From NCBI GenBank assembly GCA_964561605.1, contig CAZLQD010000017.1:1-64000 (forward strand): a stretch of 64,000 nt of DNA, read 5' to 3'. The DNA comes from JALUZX01 sp964561605 (GTDB lineage: Bacteria; Planctomycetota; UBA1135; JALUZX01). Positions 51,501 through 59,547 of the stretch are shown piece by piece. The translations under genes and the position numbers were made by a program. Numbering within the stretch: the first letter of the stretch is position 1; every line of letters begins with the position of its first letter. The notes beneath the pieces were generated by a model. It saw only the letters and a program-made list of their open reading frames with translations, ran no database searches and was not told the origin of the DNA.

Positions 51501-51679
51501 TGGAGGACGAGACCGGGCTGGTGGAGGTGGTGTGCCGGGAGGGATGCCGGATCCTGGGGCGGGTGGAGCCCTGGGCGGTCCTTCGGGTGGAGGGCCGGGT
51601 GGAGACCCGGATGGGGGCGCCCCTGGTGGAGGCCCGGCTGGTCCGGAAGGTGGGGGAGCCTGTGGGGATCCCGGGGTGA
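48590..51679 (+). CDS. dnaE2: DnaE2/ImuC-type error-prone DNA polymerase III alpha subunit
   Basis: 1029 residues, the length of DnaE2 and shorter than replicative DnaE (about 1160). The PHP domain begins LRVHSWFSFLTAPSPPGEL. The polymerase catalytic aspartates are visible: DLPDVDLDF (Asp381, Asp383) and KLDLLGN (Asp534). CMGRGSAADSLVARCLGL, MLYQEDVLKVAR and FCKAHAVSYGRLAW are conserved fingers/palm motifs. A helix-hairpin-helix and OB-fold region (VLVQGWVIALRKVR, LTLEDETGLVEVVC) ends the protein. The start has GGGAGGGG upstream, 15 bases after the Y-family gene, so the two are one operon. Likely role: damage-induced mutagenic synthesis. No ImuA (RecA-like) gene is alongside. Confidence 0.92.
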   Translation: MEFVPLRVHSWFSFLTAPSPPGELCRRAAGLGLSALALTDVGGLWGAPEFEEAADAAGVRPILGAELPTGEGRLVLLARDGEGYRSLCRLVSAFHLDESFDPVRTTARESAGLFVLADSPRFLARLALRIPPDTLFAGLPAPVRAGPGRPGRSLPPDQVIPKGRKLPDPPRPPAQGEVREAARGLGLRLVALPDVYRAGPSQAERHRLLLAVKKGIPLDLQGDPGGTDLPGPEEIRAWYEGYEDAVERTLEIAGACRARLLRGEPPLFPPYRSREGETAGERLRELALEGLERFYGPGAVEARRRLEEELEVIRRSGFAPYFLVLQEIADFARREGIPCMGRGSAADSLVARCLGLTEPDPIRHGLVFERFLNAGRGDLPDVDLDFCWKRRRKVLDYVFRRFGRDRTAMLCTLVRLGPRGAYREAALACGIPPRLASAASARLPRSRRRNLDEALAEAGDLAPLLGSSRLAEKTARAAELLLGAPHHVGLHPGGTVIAPVHLRDFLPLQPSAEGFTAVQFDKHYIEETGAVKLDLLGNRGLTLVDYALENLRERRGRAPDPEEIPRDDPAAGRLVREGRTLGCFQIESPAMRQILRAMRASREDQVIQALALVRPGPASGGMKRIFLARARGEEPVERIDPGVDRELEETLGVMLYQEDVLKVARAAAGLSLEEADRLRKELARARKDPEGARRLGEAFVLAARERGLSAEGARRTWEQLSRFCGYSFCKAHAVSYGRLAWKCAWLKAREPAAFMAALLSSGAGMYATTVYVEEARRMGLKILPPHVNLSGARWKWEGERGLRVSLAEVRGVGEEMVEEILEARRRGGPFRSLEDLAERVPGLARDALENLVLAGALDGLGPGRGEMILALRLRRKRGAPKGWFGRPLPALSGRGRVPGPTELEKARLAMEVLGFHVGAHPLTLEGRARPSSLVGCGMASRKGGRVLVQGWVIALRKVRLEGGKGVVFLTLEDETGLVEVVCREGCRILGRVEPWAVLRVEGRVETRMGAPLVEARLVRKVGEPVGIPG

Positions 51680-51691
51680 GGGATCGGTTTC

Positions 51692-52165
51692 CTACCCCCG
51701 AAGGATGCCCTGGGCCTGGAAGAGGGAGGCTACGGGGAGGACCTCTCCTCCCAGGCGGAAGGCCCAATGGAGGGTGAAGGTCAGGTTCCCCTGGAAGGGC
51801 TCCCCCTGGGGCCTGGGAAAGACCAGGGACCAGGCGCCCTTCTTGCCGGAAGGAAGGGTGGTGGCCAGGGTGGGGCGGCCCTTGGCGTCCAGGACCTGGC
51901 CGAGCTTCATCGTCCGGCCCGAGTCGTCCCGCAGGAGACACCGCCCCAGGAGGAGCCGGAAGGTCCGGCCCGTGCCGTTCGAGACCTGGACCTGGATGAC
52001 CAGGGCCCGGCTGGATCCCCCCGAGAGGAGGGACTCCCTCCGCTCCACCCGGCCGGAAAGGATCACCTCCAGGCCGGGGGGGAACCGGACGGGCCTTCCG
52101 AACCCCCCTTCCACCAGGTGGGCCGGACCTCGGTCCAGGAGGTTCTTCCTGAGGGCCAAAGGCAC
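51692..52165 (-). CDS. Small hypothetical protein, start uncertain
   Basis: About 157 residues from a GTG at 52165. The frame stays open upstream, where it reads LLFLPLLGIPACSFG, a convincing lipoprotein signal. No ATG, GTG or TTG precedes that signal before the tRNA-Leu gene, so an unusual start codon or a sequence error is possible. The body is beta-rich (VILSGRVERRESLL, VIQVQVSNGTGRTF, NLTFTLHWAFRLGGEVLPV), like an immunoglobulin-type or DUF fold. Convergent with dnaE2, 12 bases apart. Not recognised. Confidence 0.55.
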   Translation of the reverse strand: MPLALRKNLLDRGPAHLVEGGFGRPVRFPPGLEVILSGRVERRESLLSGGSSRALVIQVQVSNGTGRTFRLLLGRCLLRDDSGRTMKLGQVLDAKGRPTLATTLPSGKKGAWSLVFPRPQGEPFQGNLTFTLHWAFRLGGEVLPVASLFQAQGILRG

Positions 52166-52213
52166 GGTCCTGCCGAAGGAGCAGGCCGGGATCCCCAGGA
52201 GAGGGAGGAAAAG

Positions 52214-52298
52214 TAGGGGAGGTGGGACTCGAACCCACACGCTCCTGAAGGAGCAGAGGATTTTAAGTCCTCGGCGTCTGCCATTCCGCCACTCCCCC
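52214..52298 (-). tRNA. trnL: tRNA-Leu (anticodon UAA)
   Basis: A class II tRNA on the minus strand. Acceptor stem GGGGGAG/CTCCCCT, anticodon stem GAGGA/TCCTC with loop CTTAAAA (anticodon TAA), long variable arm CTCCTTCAGGAG, and T-arm GTGGG-TTCGAGT-CCCAC. The discriminator is A and the 3' CCA is not encoded. Confidence 0.95.
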
Positions 52299-52311
52299 TT
52301 GCCGAAAGGTC

Positions 52312-52518
52312 TCAAGAGCTTCCCGCCTCCTGGGGAGGGGCCTCCTTGGGAACCAGGAGGGGCTGGACCAGGAGGACCCAGAAGGCCTTGAGGACCACGA
52401 AGGGAAGAAAGAAGCACATCACGATCCCTGTGAGGAGGGTCATGAAGAGCATCACCAGGACGAAGGTGATCCAGGCCAGGATTCTGGCGGGCCTGCTGGG
52501 GGTCATCGGCCTTCCCAT
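52312..52518 (-). CDS. Small two-helix membrane protein
   Basis: 68 residues between two tRNA genes. Nearly all hydrophobic: ILAWITFVLVMLFMTLLTGI, then MCFFLPFVVLKAFWVLLVQPLL, with short charged ends. A second ATG four codons in (52506) has GGGAAGG close upstream and may be the real start. Not recognised. The strong hydrophobic pattern in one frame only and its fit between the tRNAs support a real gene. Confidence 0.55.
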   Translation of the reverse strand: MGRPMTPSRPARILAWITFVLVMLFMTLLTGIVMCFFLPFVVLKAFWVLLVQPLLVPKEAPPQEAGSS

Positions 52519-52550
52519 CCCATCTTGGGCCCCTCGAGAGCGGGGAGGAG

Positions 52551-52624
52551 TGGAGGCGGCACCCGGATTCGAACCGGGGATGGAGGTTTTGCAAACCTCT
52601 GCCTTACCACTTGGCTATGCCGCC
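52551..52624 (-). tRNA. trnC: tRNA-Cys (anticodon GCA)
   Basis: Minus strand. Acceptor stem GGCGGCA/TGCCGCC, anticodon stem GAGGT/ACCTC with loop TTGCAAA (anticodon GCA), and T-arm CCCGG-TTCGAAT-CCGGG. The discriminator is U73, the cysteine identity base, and the 3' CCA is encoded (52551-52553). Confidence 0.96.
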
Positions 52625-52714
52625 TCTCGTTCCTGCTTCCGAGGCTGGTGAAATCTAGGCCCTCTCCCGGTTCCGGTCAAGGGAGGGAGTTGGGAATCGA
52701 ATTCTCTGCCTCTT

Positions 52715-52723
52715 TGTGATAAA
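52715..52723 (+). promoter_or_regulatory. Candidate extended -10 promoter of the NIL-domain gene
   Basis: TGTGATAAA reads as a TGn extended -10 with GATAAA, about 97 bases before the start at 52820. A clear -35 at the right distance is absent, which extended -10 promoters can tolerate. Confidence 0.35.
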
Positions 52724-52819
52724 ACGCGGGCCCCGGGAGGATCGCCACGCCCGGGGCATTCCGGCTGGCCCGGCGGCCCCAGGGGCCTCCCGGGCCGAGA
52801 AGAGAAGGTCGAGAGGCGT

Positions 52820-53077
52820 ATGAAAATCAAGATCTATTGCACGTTCCCCCAGGTGATCATCCGGGAGCCTCTCCTCTACAACCTTGGCCGCAACTTCAAC
52901 GTGATCCCCAACATCCGGGGCGCCTCGGTGACGGAGGAGTCGGGCTTCATGGCCCTGGAACTGGAAGGATCCAAGGAGGAGTTGGACCAGGCCCTGGCCT
53001 ACCTGAAGGAGCGGGGCGTCCGGGTGGACACCGTGGAAGGCGACGACACCCAGGAAACCCAGGAATCCAAGGGATGA
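52820..53077 (+). CDS. NIL-domain protein
   Basis: 85 residues forming one NIL domain, a ferredoxin-like fold: IKIYCTFPQVIIREPLLYNL, then FNVIPNIRGASVTEESGFMALELEG, then LDQALAYLKERGVRVDTV. NIL domains normally sit at the C-terminus of MetN, where they bind methionine, or beside ferredoxin domains in sulfur-metabolism proteins. Standing alone it may be an amino-acid or thiol sensor. It has no partner domain here, and the downstream amidohydrolase is 163 bases away, so the context does not say more. Confidence 0.88.
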   Translation: MKIKIYCTFPQVIIREPLLYNLGRNFNVIPNIRGASVTEESGFMALELEGSKEELDQALAYLKERGVRVDTVEGDDTQETQESKG

Positions 53078-53240
53078 AGCCCTCCCTCCTTCCTGCCCTC
53101 TTCCGGGACGGCGGATTTTCCGGGGGGCTTGACCTCTCCTCGTTTCGGGAGGGCTTTCCCGGGCGGGAGGCGGGCCGGAGGCGGTTCTTCTCCTCCGTTC
53201 CCGGGTCCGGGAAGGATCGAGAGCGAAAGGGAAAGGAACG

Positions 53241-54947
53241 ATGATGAGGCGATCCATTCTGCTGGGGCTTTTCCTCGCCGCCCTCTCGACGTGCCTGGTC
53301 TGGTTCTCCGGGTGCAGGGTGCCCGCCCGGAGGGGAGCGGCCGGGCCCGCGGAGGTGGTCTACTACCACGGGGACCTCAGGACGCCCCAGGGGCTGATCG
53401 AGAGGGGCGCCCTGGCGGTGAAGGACGGGAAGATCCTCGCCCTGGGGCCGGAGAAGGAGATCCTTTCCCGCTACTGCACGAAAGGAACCAAGCTGGTGGA
53501 CTTGAAGGGAGGGGTGGCCTTCCCGGGAATGATGGATTCCCTGGGGAACCTCCTCCAGTTGGGGACTTCCCTGCGGCAGGTGGACCTGTTGGACACCCGC
53601 TCCTGGGAAGAGGTGGTGGAGAGGGTCGCCTCCCGGGCCAAGCGGACTCCCAAGGGACAATGGATCCTGGGGATGGGCTGGGACCAGAACCTCTGGAAGG
53701 TTCCGGCCATGCCCACCCACGAGGAGCTCTCCAAGGCCGTGCCGGACAATCCGGTCTGGCTGCTCCGGGTGGACGCCCTTTGCGGGATCGCCAACCAGAA
53801 GGCCATGGAGATCTGCGGGATCACCAGGGACACCAAGGATCCCAAGGGAGGGCGGATCGTCCGGGGCCGGAACGGAGAGCCCACGGGTGTGCTCTTGCGC
53901 TCCGCCCTGGACCTGGTTTTGAGCCGGATTCCCCCGCCCAGCCCGGCGGAGATCAAGGCTTCCTACCTCCTGGCCCAGGACGCCTGCTTCCATGCAGGCC
54001 TGACGGGGGTCTTCGTCCCCGGCCTGGAGTGGGAGGAGATCGAGGATCTCAAGCAACTGGTGGATTCGGGGGAGTGGAAGCTCCCGGTGAGCGTCTCCAT
54101 CCGCACCGACGGGGATCCGGACGTCATGGAGGGCCGGGAACCTCTCTTCGACTACGGAGGACTCCTGGACATCCGGTGCGTCACCCTCTACATGGACGGC
54201 GCCCTCGGCTCCCGGGGGGCGGCCCTCTTGGAGCCCTACGAGGACGATCCTCTCAACATGGGGATCCTGAGCTACGCCAAGGAGGAGGTGGAGGCCGTGG
54301 CCAGGAAGGCCTTCGAGAGAGGCTTCCAGGTCTCGGCCCACTGCATCGGGGACCGGGCGGTCCGGGTGACCTTGGACGCCTATGAGGCGGTCTTCGGCGG
54401 CAAGCCCCACCCCGAACTCCGGTGGAGGATCGAGCACAGCCAGCTCGTCACGGCGAAGGATCGGCTTCGTTACAAGAAGCTGGGGATCGTGCCGAGCATG
54501 CAACCCACCCATTGCCCCTCCGACATGGGATGGGCCTTGAAGCGGATCGGCGAGAGGCGGAAGGAGGAGGCCTACAACTGGCGGGCCTTCGCGGACCTGG
54601 GCCTCAAGATCGCCGGCGGCTCGGACTTCCCCGTCGAGTCCTACGATCCCCTGAAGGGTATCTACGCGGCGGTGACCACCAAGAAGGAGGACGGAACTCC
54701 TCCCGGAGGATACCTGCCCGAGGTGCGGCTCTCCAGGAAGGAGGCCGTCGACCTCTTCACGATCAACTCGGCCTACGCCGTCTTCCGGGACAAGACCAGG
54801 GGGACCCTGGAGCCCGGGAAGCGGGCCCACGTCACCGTCTACGACAGGGACATCATGACCGTCCCCGAGCGGGAGATCCTGGAGGCCCGGGTGCTCTTCA
54901 CCATCGTGGACGGCCGGGTGGTCTACGCCAACGACGAAATCCGGTAG
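53241..54947 (+). CDS. Amidohydrolase-superfamily (YtcJ-like) lipoprotein lacking the HxH metal motif
   Basis: 568 residues. A lipoprotein signal ends WFSGC (Cys25), so it is membrane-anchored outside the cytoplasm, unusual for the family. The overall order matches YtcJ-type metal-dependent hydrolases: GGVAFPGMMDS, then SAHCIGDRAV, RWRIEHSQLV, IAGGSDFPVESYDP, and the terminal beta-sandwich (RAHVTVYDRDI). However, the first metal-binding site, normally DSHxH, reads DSLGNLL with Leu101 and Asn103 in place of the two histidines. The DGHxxxxN site is also lost (VDALCGIAN). It is probably no longer a standard binuclear hydrolase, though one metal could still bind via the later His and Asp residues. 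Confidence 0.82.
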   Translation: MMRRSILLGLFLAALSTCLVWFSGCRVPARRGAAGPAEVVYYHGDLRTPQGLIERGALAVKDGKILALGPEKEILSRYCTKGTKLVDLKGGVAFPGMMDSLGNLLQLGTSLRQVDLLDTRSWEEVVERVASRAKRTPKGQWILGMGWDQNLWKVPAMPTHEELSKAVPDNPVWLLRVDALCGIANQKAMEICGITRDTKDPKGGRIVRGRNGEPTGVLLRSALDLVLSRIPPPSPAEIKASYLLAQDACFHAGLTGVFVPGLEWEEIEDLKQLVDSGEWKLPVSVSIRTDGDPDVMEGREPLFDYGGLLDIRCVTLYMDGALGSRGAALLEPYEDDPLNMGILSYAKEEVEAVARKAFERGFQVSAHCIGDRAVRVTLDAYEAVFGGKPHPELRWRIEHSQLVTAKDRLRYKKLGIVPSMQPTHCPSDMGWALKRIGERRKEEAYNWRAFADLGLKIAGGSDFPVESYDPLKGIYAAVTTKKEDGTPPGGYLPEVRLSRKEAVDLFTINSAYAVFRDKTRGTLEPGKRAHVTVYDRDIMTVPEREILEARVLFTIVDGRVVYANDEIR

Positions 54948-54977
54948 GGAGGAAACCCTCTCCCGCGCCGGACCCCG

Positions 54978-56108
54978 CTACCTCTGGAAGATGGGGAGGT
55001 AGTTGTAGGGCATCTGGAGGACGAGGCAGTTCACCGCCGTGGCGTAGACGGCCCCGTATTTCCGGGACACCCAAAATCCGCCCGGCCTCTGGGTCTTCAC
55101 CAGGTAGGACTTTTCCGCGGCGAACCAGCTCCGCCAGTGGGCGAGGCTGCGGGATTGCCAGTAGGCCTGGGCCAGGTAGAGGCGCTCGTAGAAGGGAAAG
55201 GCGAAACCCGCTTCCCCCATGATCCTGCGCCTGTTGCTGCGGAAGGATTCCTGGGACCGCAACCAGGCCAGTCCCCTGGCCACGGCCGGGTCGTCGTAGA
55301 TCCCGGTCATGTTCAGGGTGGCCACGGCCGCCGCCGTGAGGCCCATGGTGGAGGGCCTTTCGCTTCCCAGCATGTAGCGGAAGGAGCCGTCCCTCTTCTG
55401 GAGGCGCCGCACGTAGTCCTCGGCCTTCCGGATGACCCGGACGTCCACGTGGATCCCGGCGTTCCTGGCGGCCCTCAAGGCCTGGACCAGGGTGACCGTC
55501 ACCGAGCCCTCGTGGGACTCGGGATCCCTGTAGGGATAGTAGTACCACCCTCCGGAAGGTCCCTGGATTCTCTCGATGAAGCGGACGGCCCGGACCAGGG
55601 CGGATCGGACCGCCCCTTCTCCTTCGATGGGGGAATCCGGGGAGTAGCCGCATTGGCCCAGGGCTTCGGCCAGGCAGAGTGTGGCGTATCCGTGGCCGTG
55701 GGTCCGGGAGAGCTTGTCGTTGTCCGCCCGGAAATACCCGTCCTCCACCTTTCCGGGAGCCCGCACCTGGTGGCGCAGGAGGTAGGAGACGGCCCCCGCC
55801 ACGACCCGGCCGTATCCACCCCTCCCCTCGCATTCCCCGTGGGCCAGGAAGGCCAGGCCCGCCAGGGCGGTGACGGCAATGGGAGCGGGATTCTCCGCGT
55901 CTCCCAGGAGGAAGGAACCGTCCCGGGGAACGAAGCTCGAAGGCCCGGCCAGCCAGGCCAGGGCCTTTTCGACGGCCCGGTCCAGGGCCCTGTCGGGGGT
56001 CACCATGGGGGGGCGTCCCCCCCGGGGGGGACGTCCCCCCTTCCCGGGACCGGCCCAAAGTAGGGGGAGGACGGCCGCCGCCAGGAGGACCGGCGCAGGG
56101 AACTTCAC
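54978..56108 (-). CDS. Exported prenyltransferase/squalene-oxidase-repeat (alpha/alpha toroid) protein
   Basis: About 376 residues from a GTG at 56108 that overlaps the previous stop (GTGA) and has GGAG five bases upstream. A signal peptide (PAPVLLAAAVLPLLWAGPG) is followed by toroid helical repeats with QW-like motifs (ALAWLAGPSSF, GPSGGWYYYPY, LQKRDGSFRYML, KTQRPGGFWVSR). It ends PYNYLPIFQR. No DxDD or DxDTA cyclase motif is seen, so it is a toroid binding protein rather than an obvious terpene cyclase. It is the last gene of the operon and shares its C-terminal motif with the toroid protein at 61809-62978. Confidence 0.82.
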   Translation of the reverse strand: MKFPAPVLLAAAVLPLLWAGPGKGGRPPRGGRPPMVTPDRALDRAVEKALAWLAGPSSFVPRDGSFLLGDAENPAPIAVTALAGLAFLAHGECEGRGGYGRVVAGAVSYLLRHQVRAPGKVEDGYFRADNDKLSRTHGHGYATLCLAEALGQCGYSPDSPIEGEGAVRSALVRAVRFIERIQGPSGGWYYYPYRDPESHEGSVTVTLVQALRAARNAGIHVDVRVIRKAEDYVRRLQKRDGSFRYMLGSERPSTMGLTAAAVATLNMTGIYDDPAVARGLAWLRSQESFRSNRRRIMGEAGFAFPFYERLYLAQAYWQSRSLAHWRSWFAAEKSYLVKTQRPGGFWVSRKYGAVYATAVNCLVLQMPYNYLPIFQR

Positions 56109-56797
56109 TTCTTCTCCCCGCTCCTCTTCAGGAAGGCCTTCCAGAAGGGAAGGTACTTGGGGGGGAGCTTGGGCGCCTGCTCTTCCCGGAAGACGTCCCT
56201 CAGGAAGAGGGGGAGGTTCCCCCAGGTTTCCCTCCCGCTCTGGGGGCGTTTCTTCCCGATGGGATTCTTCGGGGGACGGGAGCCTTTTCGGTTCCTGGGG
56301 TTTCTGGGGTTCGAAGGACCGCGCTTCTCGCCGGACTTCTTCTTCGGGGTCTTCCCCTTCTTCCCCGCGGACTTGGGCGAGGGGCTCTTCTTCTGCTTCA
56401 CCAGGTCGGGTTTCTTCTCCCTCCGCCTGGGCTTCGAGCCCGGCTTGGGGCGGTTCCGGGAGTCGGAAGAGGAGGGATTCTTGCATTTCCCTCCACCTCC
56501 TCCCTGGGACTGGGAGGAAGGAAGATTCTTCAGGATCTCGTCGATGGTCTCGATGACGATCTTCTGGTTCTCCCGGGCCTTCCGGAGGGACCGTTTCATC
56601 TTGGCCGGATCCCCGGCCTTCACCGGATCGGCCCCGAGGAGGGCGTCGTCGATCTTGTCCATGGCCTTCCGGGCCTTTTCGAAGAGGGCCTTGATCTTCC
56701 CCATCGGGTCCTTCCCGGGCGGGGCCTGGGCCCGGAGAAGGGCCGGCGGGGCGGGGAGAAGGGCGAGGAGGGAGAGAATCGCCGCGGCTCGTTTCAT
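56105..56797 (-). CDS. Exported Lys/Pro-rich low-complexity protein
   Basis: 230 residues: a signal peptide (AAILSLLALLPAPPALLRAQ), a helical segment (ALFEKARKAMDKIDDALLG, ARENQKIVIETIDEILKNL), a long disordered basic tract rich in Lys, Ser and Pro (about 92-190), and a small C-terminal motif (LPLFLRDVFREEQAPKLPPKYLPFWKAF). Both ends are coupled to neighbours by 4-base overlaps. The basic tract might bind acidic polymers or nucleic acid; the C-terminal motif may be a docking site. Not recognised. Confidence 0.75.
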   Translation of the reverse strand: MKRAAAILSLLALLPAPPALLRAQAPPGKDPMGKIKALFEKARKAMDKIDDALLGADPVKAGDPAKMKRSLRKARENQKIVIETIDEILKNLPSSQSQGGGGGKCKNPSSSDSRNRPKPGSKPRRREKKPDLVKQKKSPSPKSAGKKGKTPKKKSGEKRGPSNPRNPRNRKGSRPPKNPIGKKRPQSGRETWGNLPLFLRDVFREEQAPKLPPKYLPFWKAFLKRSGEKK

Positions 56798-59547
56798 TTT
56801 CCCTTTTTCTCCTTTTCTCCTTCCTTCCCGGGAATGGCCGGGGAGGAGGGCTTTCCCAGGCCGAGCTGCTTCAGGAAGGTCTGGAAGACCTGGTTGATGT
56901 CGTTCTGCTTGTTGGCCAGCCGTTCCAGTTCCGCCTGGATCAGGCTCTCCGCACCTGGAACGCCGGCTTCCTCCTCCAGGTTCCTGGTCCGTTGCATGAG
57001 ATCCTCCTGGAGGGCCTTGAGCATCTTCAATTCGGCCACTCTCGGGACGAGGCGGTTCTTGCCCGGTCCCCTGTTGGAGGATGGGGTACGCCGGCTCTTC
57101 TTTCGGCGGGCCACCTCCCTCTTGAGGGCGCCCAGGAGGCGCTCCAGGCTCCGGGCCACGTCCTCCTGGATTCCCTGGGTCAGGGTCCCCGTGACGGGGG
57201 GGCGGGAGGTGAGGAGCCGGGCCACTTCGCCCAGATCCTGCTCCACCTCGAGGAGGACCCGGCTGAAGACCAGGGAGCCCTCCTTCTCCAGGTTCTTCCT
57301 GATGTAGGAACAGGACTCGGCCAGGTCCTTCTCCCGGGAGGCCAGGCGCCTGAGGGCCCTTCTCGTGGCCCGGCCCACCAGGCCGTTCCTCTCCTCGATC
57401 CGGAGGTTCACCTGCTTGGTCTCCCTCTGGATCTCCCTGTGGGAAGCCAGGAGCTTCTGGAGTTCCTGCTTCATGTTGAGCAGGAGTTCTTCCTGGCGGA
57501 GGCTCAGGTAGTGGTCCCTTTTGCGGGCCACCTTCATCCGGGCCTCTTCCAGCTTGCGCCGGGTCTTCTCCTCGTTCTTCCGGGCTTCCTGGGGGTCGCC
57601 CGACTGGAGGTTCTCCTTGGCCCGGGAAGCGCTTCGGGCCGCCTGGGAGAGGTCCTGCTTGGGTTCCCGGTCCTTGCGGGGATCCATGCGCCGGGCGAGC
57701 TGGAGGATCCGCTTGCGGATCTCTTCCTGTTCCCGGGCGAGGCGGTTCAGCTCTTCCCGGGTCTTCCTGCCGGGCCTGTGGGCCTTGCGCAGGGCATCCT
57801 TGGCCCTGGACAGGGCGGCCGAGGCCTTTCTCTGGGCCTTCCGGGCCCCCTCCAGGCGGGCCCCGGAAAGGGCCTTCCGGGCCTGGTCCATGGCCTTTTC
57901 CGCCTCGCTCACTGCCGAGGAGGCTCCTTCCTCCTGGGCGGGAGAGAGTTTCCCCCGGGCGGCGGCCTTCTCGATCCGGTTGCGGAGATCCCGGGCTTCC
58001 TTCCGGAGCTCTGATTGCTCCTGGGCGGTTTTCTTCGCCGCGGCCAGGACACCGGCGGTCTTTCCGGCCAGTTTCTTGGAGAGAGCCTGGACGACCCGGT
58101 CCAGCCGGGCCTGGGCGGCCCGGGCGTCCTCCCCGGCTCCCTTCCAGTCCTTCCGGTCCGCCTTGAAGGATCCCTCGTCCAGCTTGGATGCGGCTTCCTT
58201 GGTGAGGCGGGCCCCCGAGGGGGAGACTCCTTCCTCCTGGAGGCGCCTGGCAAGGGACTCGGCCTTGGATGCCGCTTCCCGCATGGTCCGCCCCGGGTCG
58301 GCCCCTTCCGCCTGGAGGGCGGCGAGGGCCTGTTCCAGTTCCAGGAGGGCCTGCTCGTTCCAGGCCGCCGCCTGGTCCTGACGCCCCGATCCGGCCTCCT
58401 TTGCGGCCGAGAGGTTCCGCTTGGAGGCCTTCTCCAGGTGCTTCGCCGCGCCGGGGAAGATCCTTCCCGCCTTCGAGGCGGCCTTCTCCACGGCCCGGGC
58501 CTGGTCCTGGAAGGCCTTACGGGCCTCTTCGGCGGCGGCGGCGCCTTCCCGGTCCTTGCGAGCGGCGGCCTTCTCCAGGAGGGAGGAGATCCGGTTCGCC
58601 GCCTTGGGATCCCCGGCGAGCTTGCGGAACTCCTCCAGGGCCTTCTTCAACTCCAATGGCGCCCCCGGGGCGGAGGCCGCCCTGGATGCCTCCGCCGCAA
58701 GAAGGGCCGCGTCGGATTCCCGGGCCAGTCCCTTGGGCGGAAGGGCTCGGGCCCGGGCGGCCAGGCTCCTGAGGCGGGCCGCCTCCTCCCGGGCCTTCTC
58801 CCCCTTGGACAGGCTGCTTCCCAGGGCCTTCTGGCGGGCCAGGAGCTTCTTCACCTCTTCCAGGAGGGTCCTTCCCTTGCCCTGGGGTCCCAGGTTCTTC
58901 CTCAGGGCGGCGACCTTTTCCGAGAGAGCCTTCAATTCCCGGAGGAGGTCCTCCAGGGCGGCCGTCCCGGGAGGTTGGAGGGACTCGGTCTTCGACGCCA
59001 GGGACTCCTGTTTGCGGATAAGGGCGTCCAGCCGGGCCAGGAGGGCCTTCTCCTCGGGAGAGAGGGATTTCTCCAGGGCCTTCCTGGTCTTCTCCTGGAG
59101 GTCTTTCTGGCGGGAGAGGAGATCCTCGATGGCCTTCAGGTTCTCCTCCTGGCGTTCCACCTCCTTCTGGAAGTCCCGGGTCCGCCTGCGCTCCAGGAGG
59201 AGGTCGTAGAGTTCCTGGAGCTTGGCCTGGGCCTCCTTCTGCTTCTTCCGGGCCGAGAAGGTCCTTCCCGCGTCCAGGTCGTTCTTGGCCTCCAGGAGCA
59301 GGTTCTCGATTTTGGAGGAGCGAATGAAGTCCAGGCCGGCCTGCAGCAGGTTCTTGTGGTGCTCCTCCCCCGCCTCGGCGGAGTATCTCGCGGCCAGGCG
59401 TTTCATCAGGTCCTGGAGATACCGGAACCGCTCCTCGAGCCTGGCCTGCTCCTTCACCAGGGGAGCAAGTTCCCCCTGGCACGGGAGGGGAGCCGCGAGA
59501 AGGAGGAGGGGGAGGAGGAAGGCCGGGAACGAGGTGATGGGCTTCAT
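56794..59547 (-). CDS. Exported giant coiled-coil protein
   Basis: About 917 residues from the ATG at 59547, which overlaps the stop of the upstream gene (ATGA). A signal peptide (FPAFLLPLLLLAAPLPC) is followed by an almost unbroken charged, Ala/Lys/Glu/Arg-rich helical sequence with heptad patterns (for example ARLEERFRYLQDLMKRLAAR, LNRLAREQEEIRKRILQLARR). It ends in a short Pro/Lys tail. It resembles the coiled-coil partners encoded next to DUF4175-like membrane proteins. Inferred: a long periplasmic rod or scaffold. It is embedded in the operon, with overlaps on both sides. Confidence 0.82.
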   Translation of the reverse strand: MKPITSFPAFLLPLLLLAAPLPCQGELAPLVKEQARLEERFRYLQDLMKRLAARYSAEAGEEHHKNLLQAGLDFIRSSKIENLLLEAKNDLDAGRTFSARKKQKEAQAKLQELYDLLLERRRTRDFQKEVERQEENLKAIEDLLSRQKDLQEKTRKALEKSLSPEEKALLARLDALIRKQESLASKTESLQPPGTAALEDLLRELKALSEKVAALRKNLGPQGKGRTLLEEVKKLLARQKALGSSLSKGEKAREEAARLRSLAARARALPPKGLARESDAALLAAEASRAASAPGAPLELKKALEEFRKLAGDPKAANRISSLLEKAAARKDREGAAAAEEARKAFQDQARAVEKAASKAGRIFPGAAKHLEKASKRNLSAAKEAGSGRQDQAAAWNEQALLELEQALAALQAEGADPGRTMREAASKAESLARRLQEEGVSPSGARLTKEAASKLDEGSFKADRKDWKGAGEDARAAQARLDRVVQALSKKLAGKTAGVLAAAKKTAQEQSELRKEARDLRNRIEKAAARGKLSPAQEEGASSAVSEAEKAMDQARKALSGARLEGARKAQRKASAALSRAKDALRKAHRPGRKTREELNRLAREQEEIRKRILQLARRMDPRKDREPKQDLSQAARSASRAKENLQSGDPQEARKNEEKTRRKLEEARMKVARKRDHYLSLRQEELLLNMKQELQKLLASHREIQRETKQVNLRIEERNGLVGRATRRALRRLASREKDLAESCSYIRKNLEKEGSLVFSRVLLEVEQDLGEVARLLTSRPPVTGTLTQGIQEDVARSLERLLGALKREVARRKKSRRTPSSNRGPGKNRLVPRVAELKMLKALQEDLMQRTRNLEEEAGVPGAESLIQAELERLANKQNDINQVFQTFLKQLGLGKPSSPAIPGKEGEKEKKGK

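Noticed and set aside
52214..52624. Mobile-element insertion at the tRNA genes
   Set aside because: Both tRNAs are intact and there is no integrase, transposase or repeated tRNA 3' end nearby; gene density and base composition stay unchanged.
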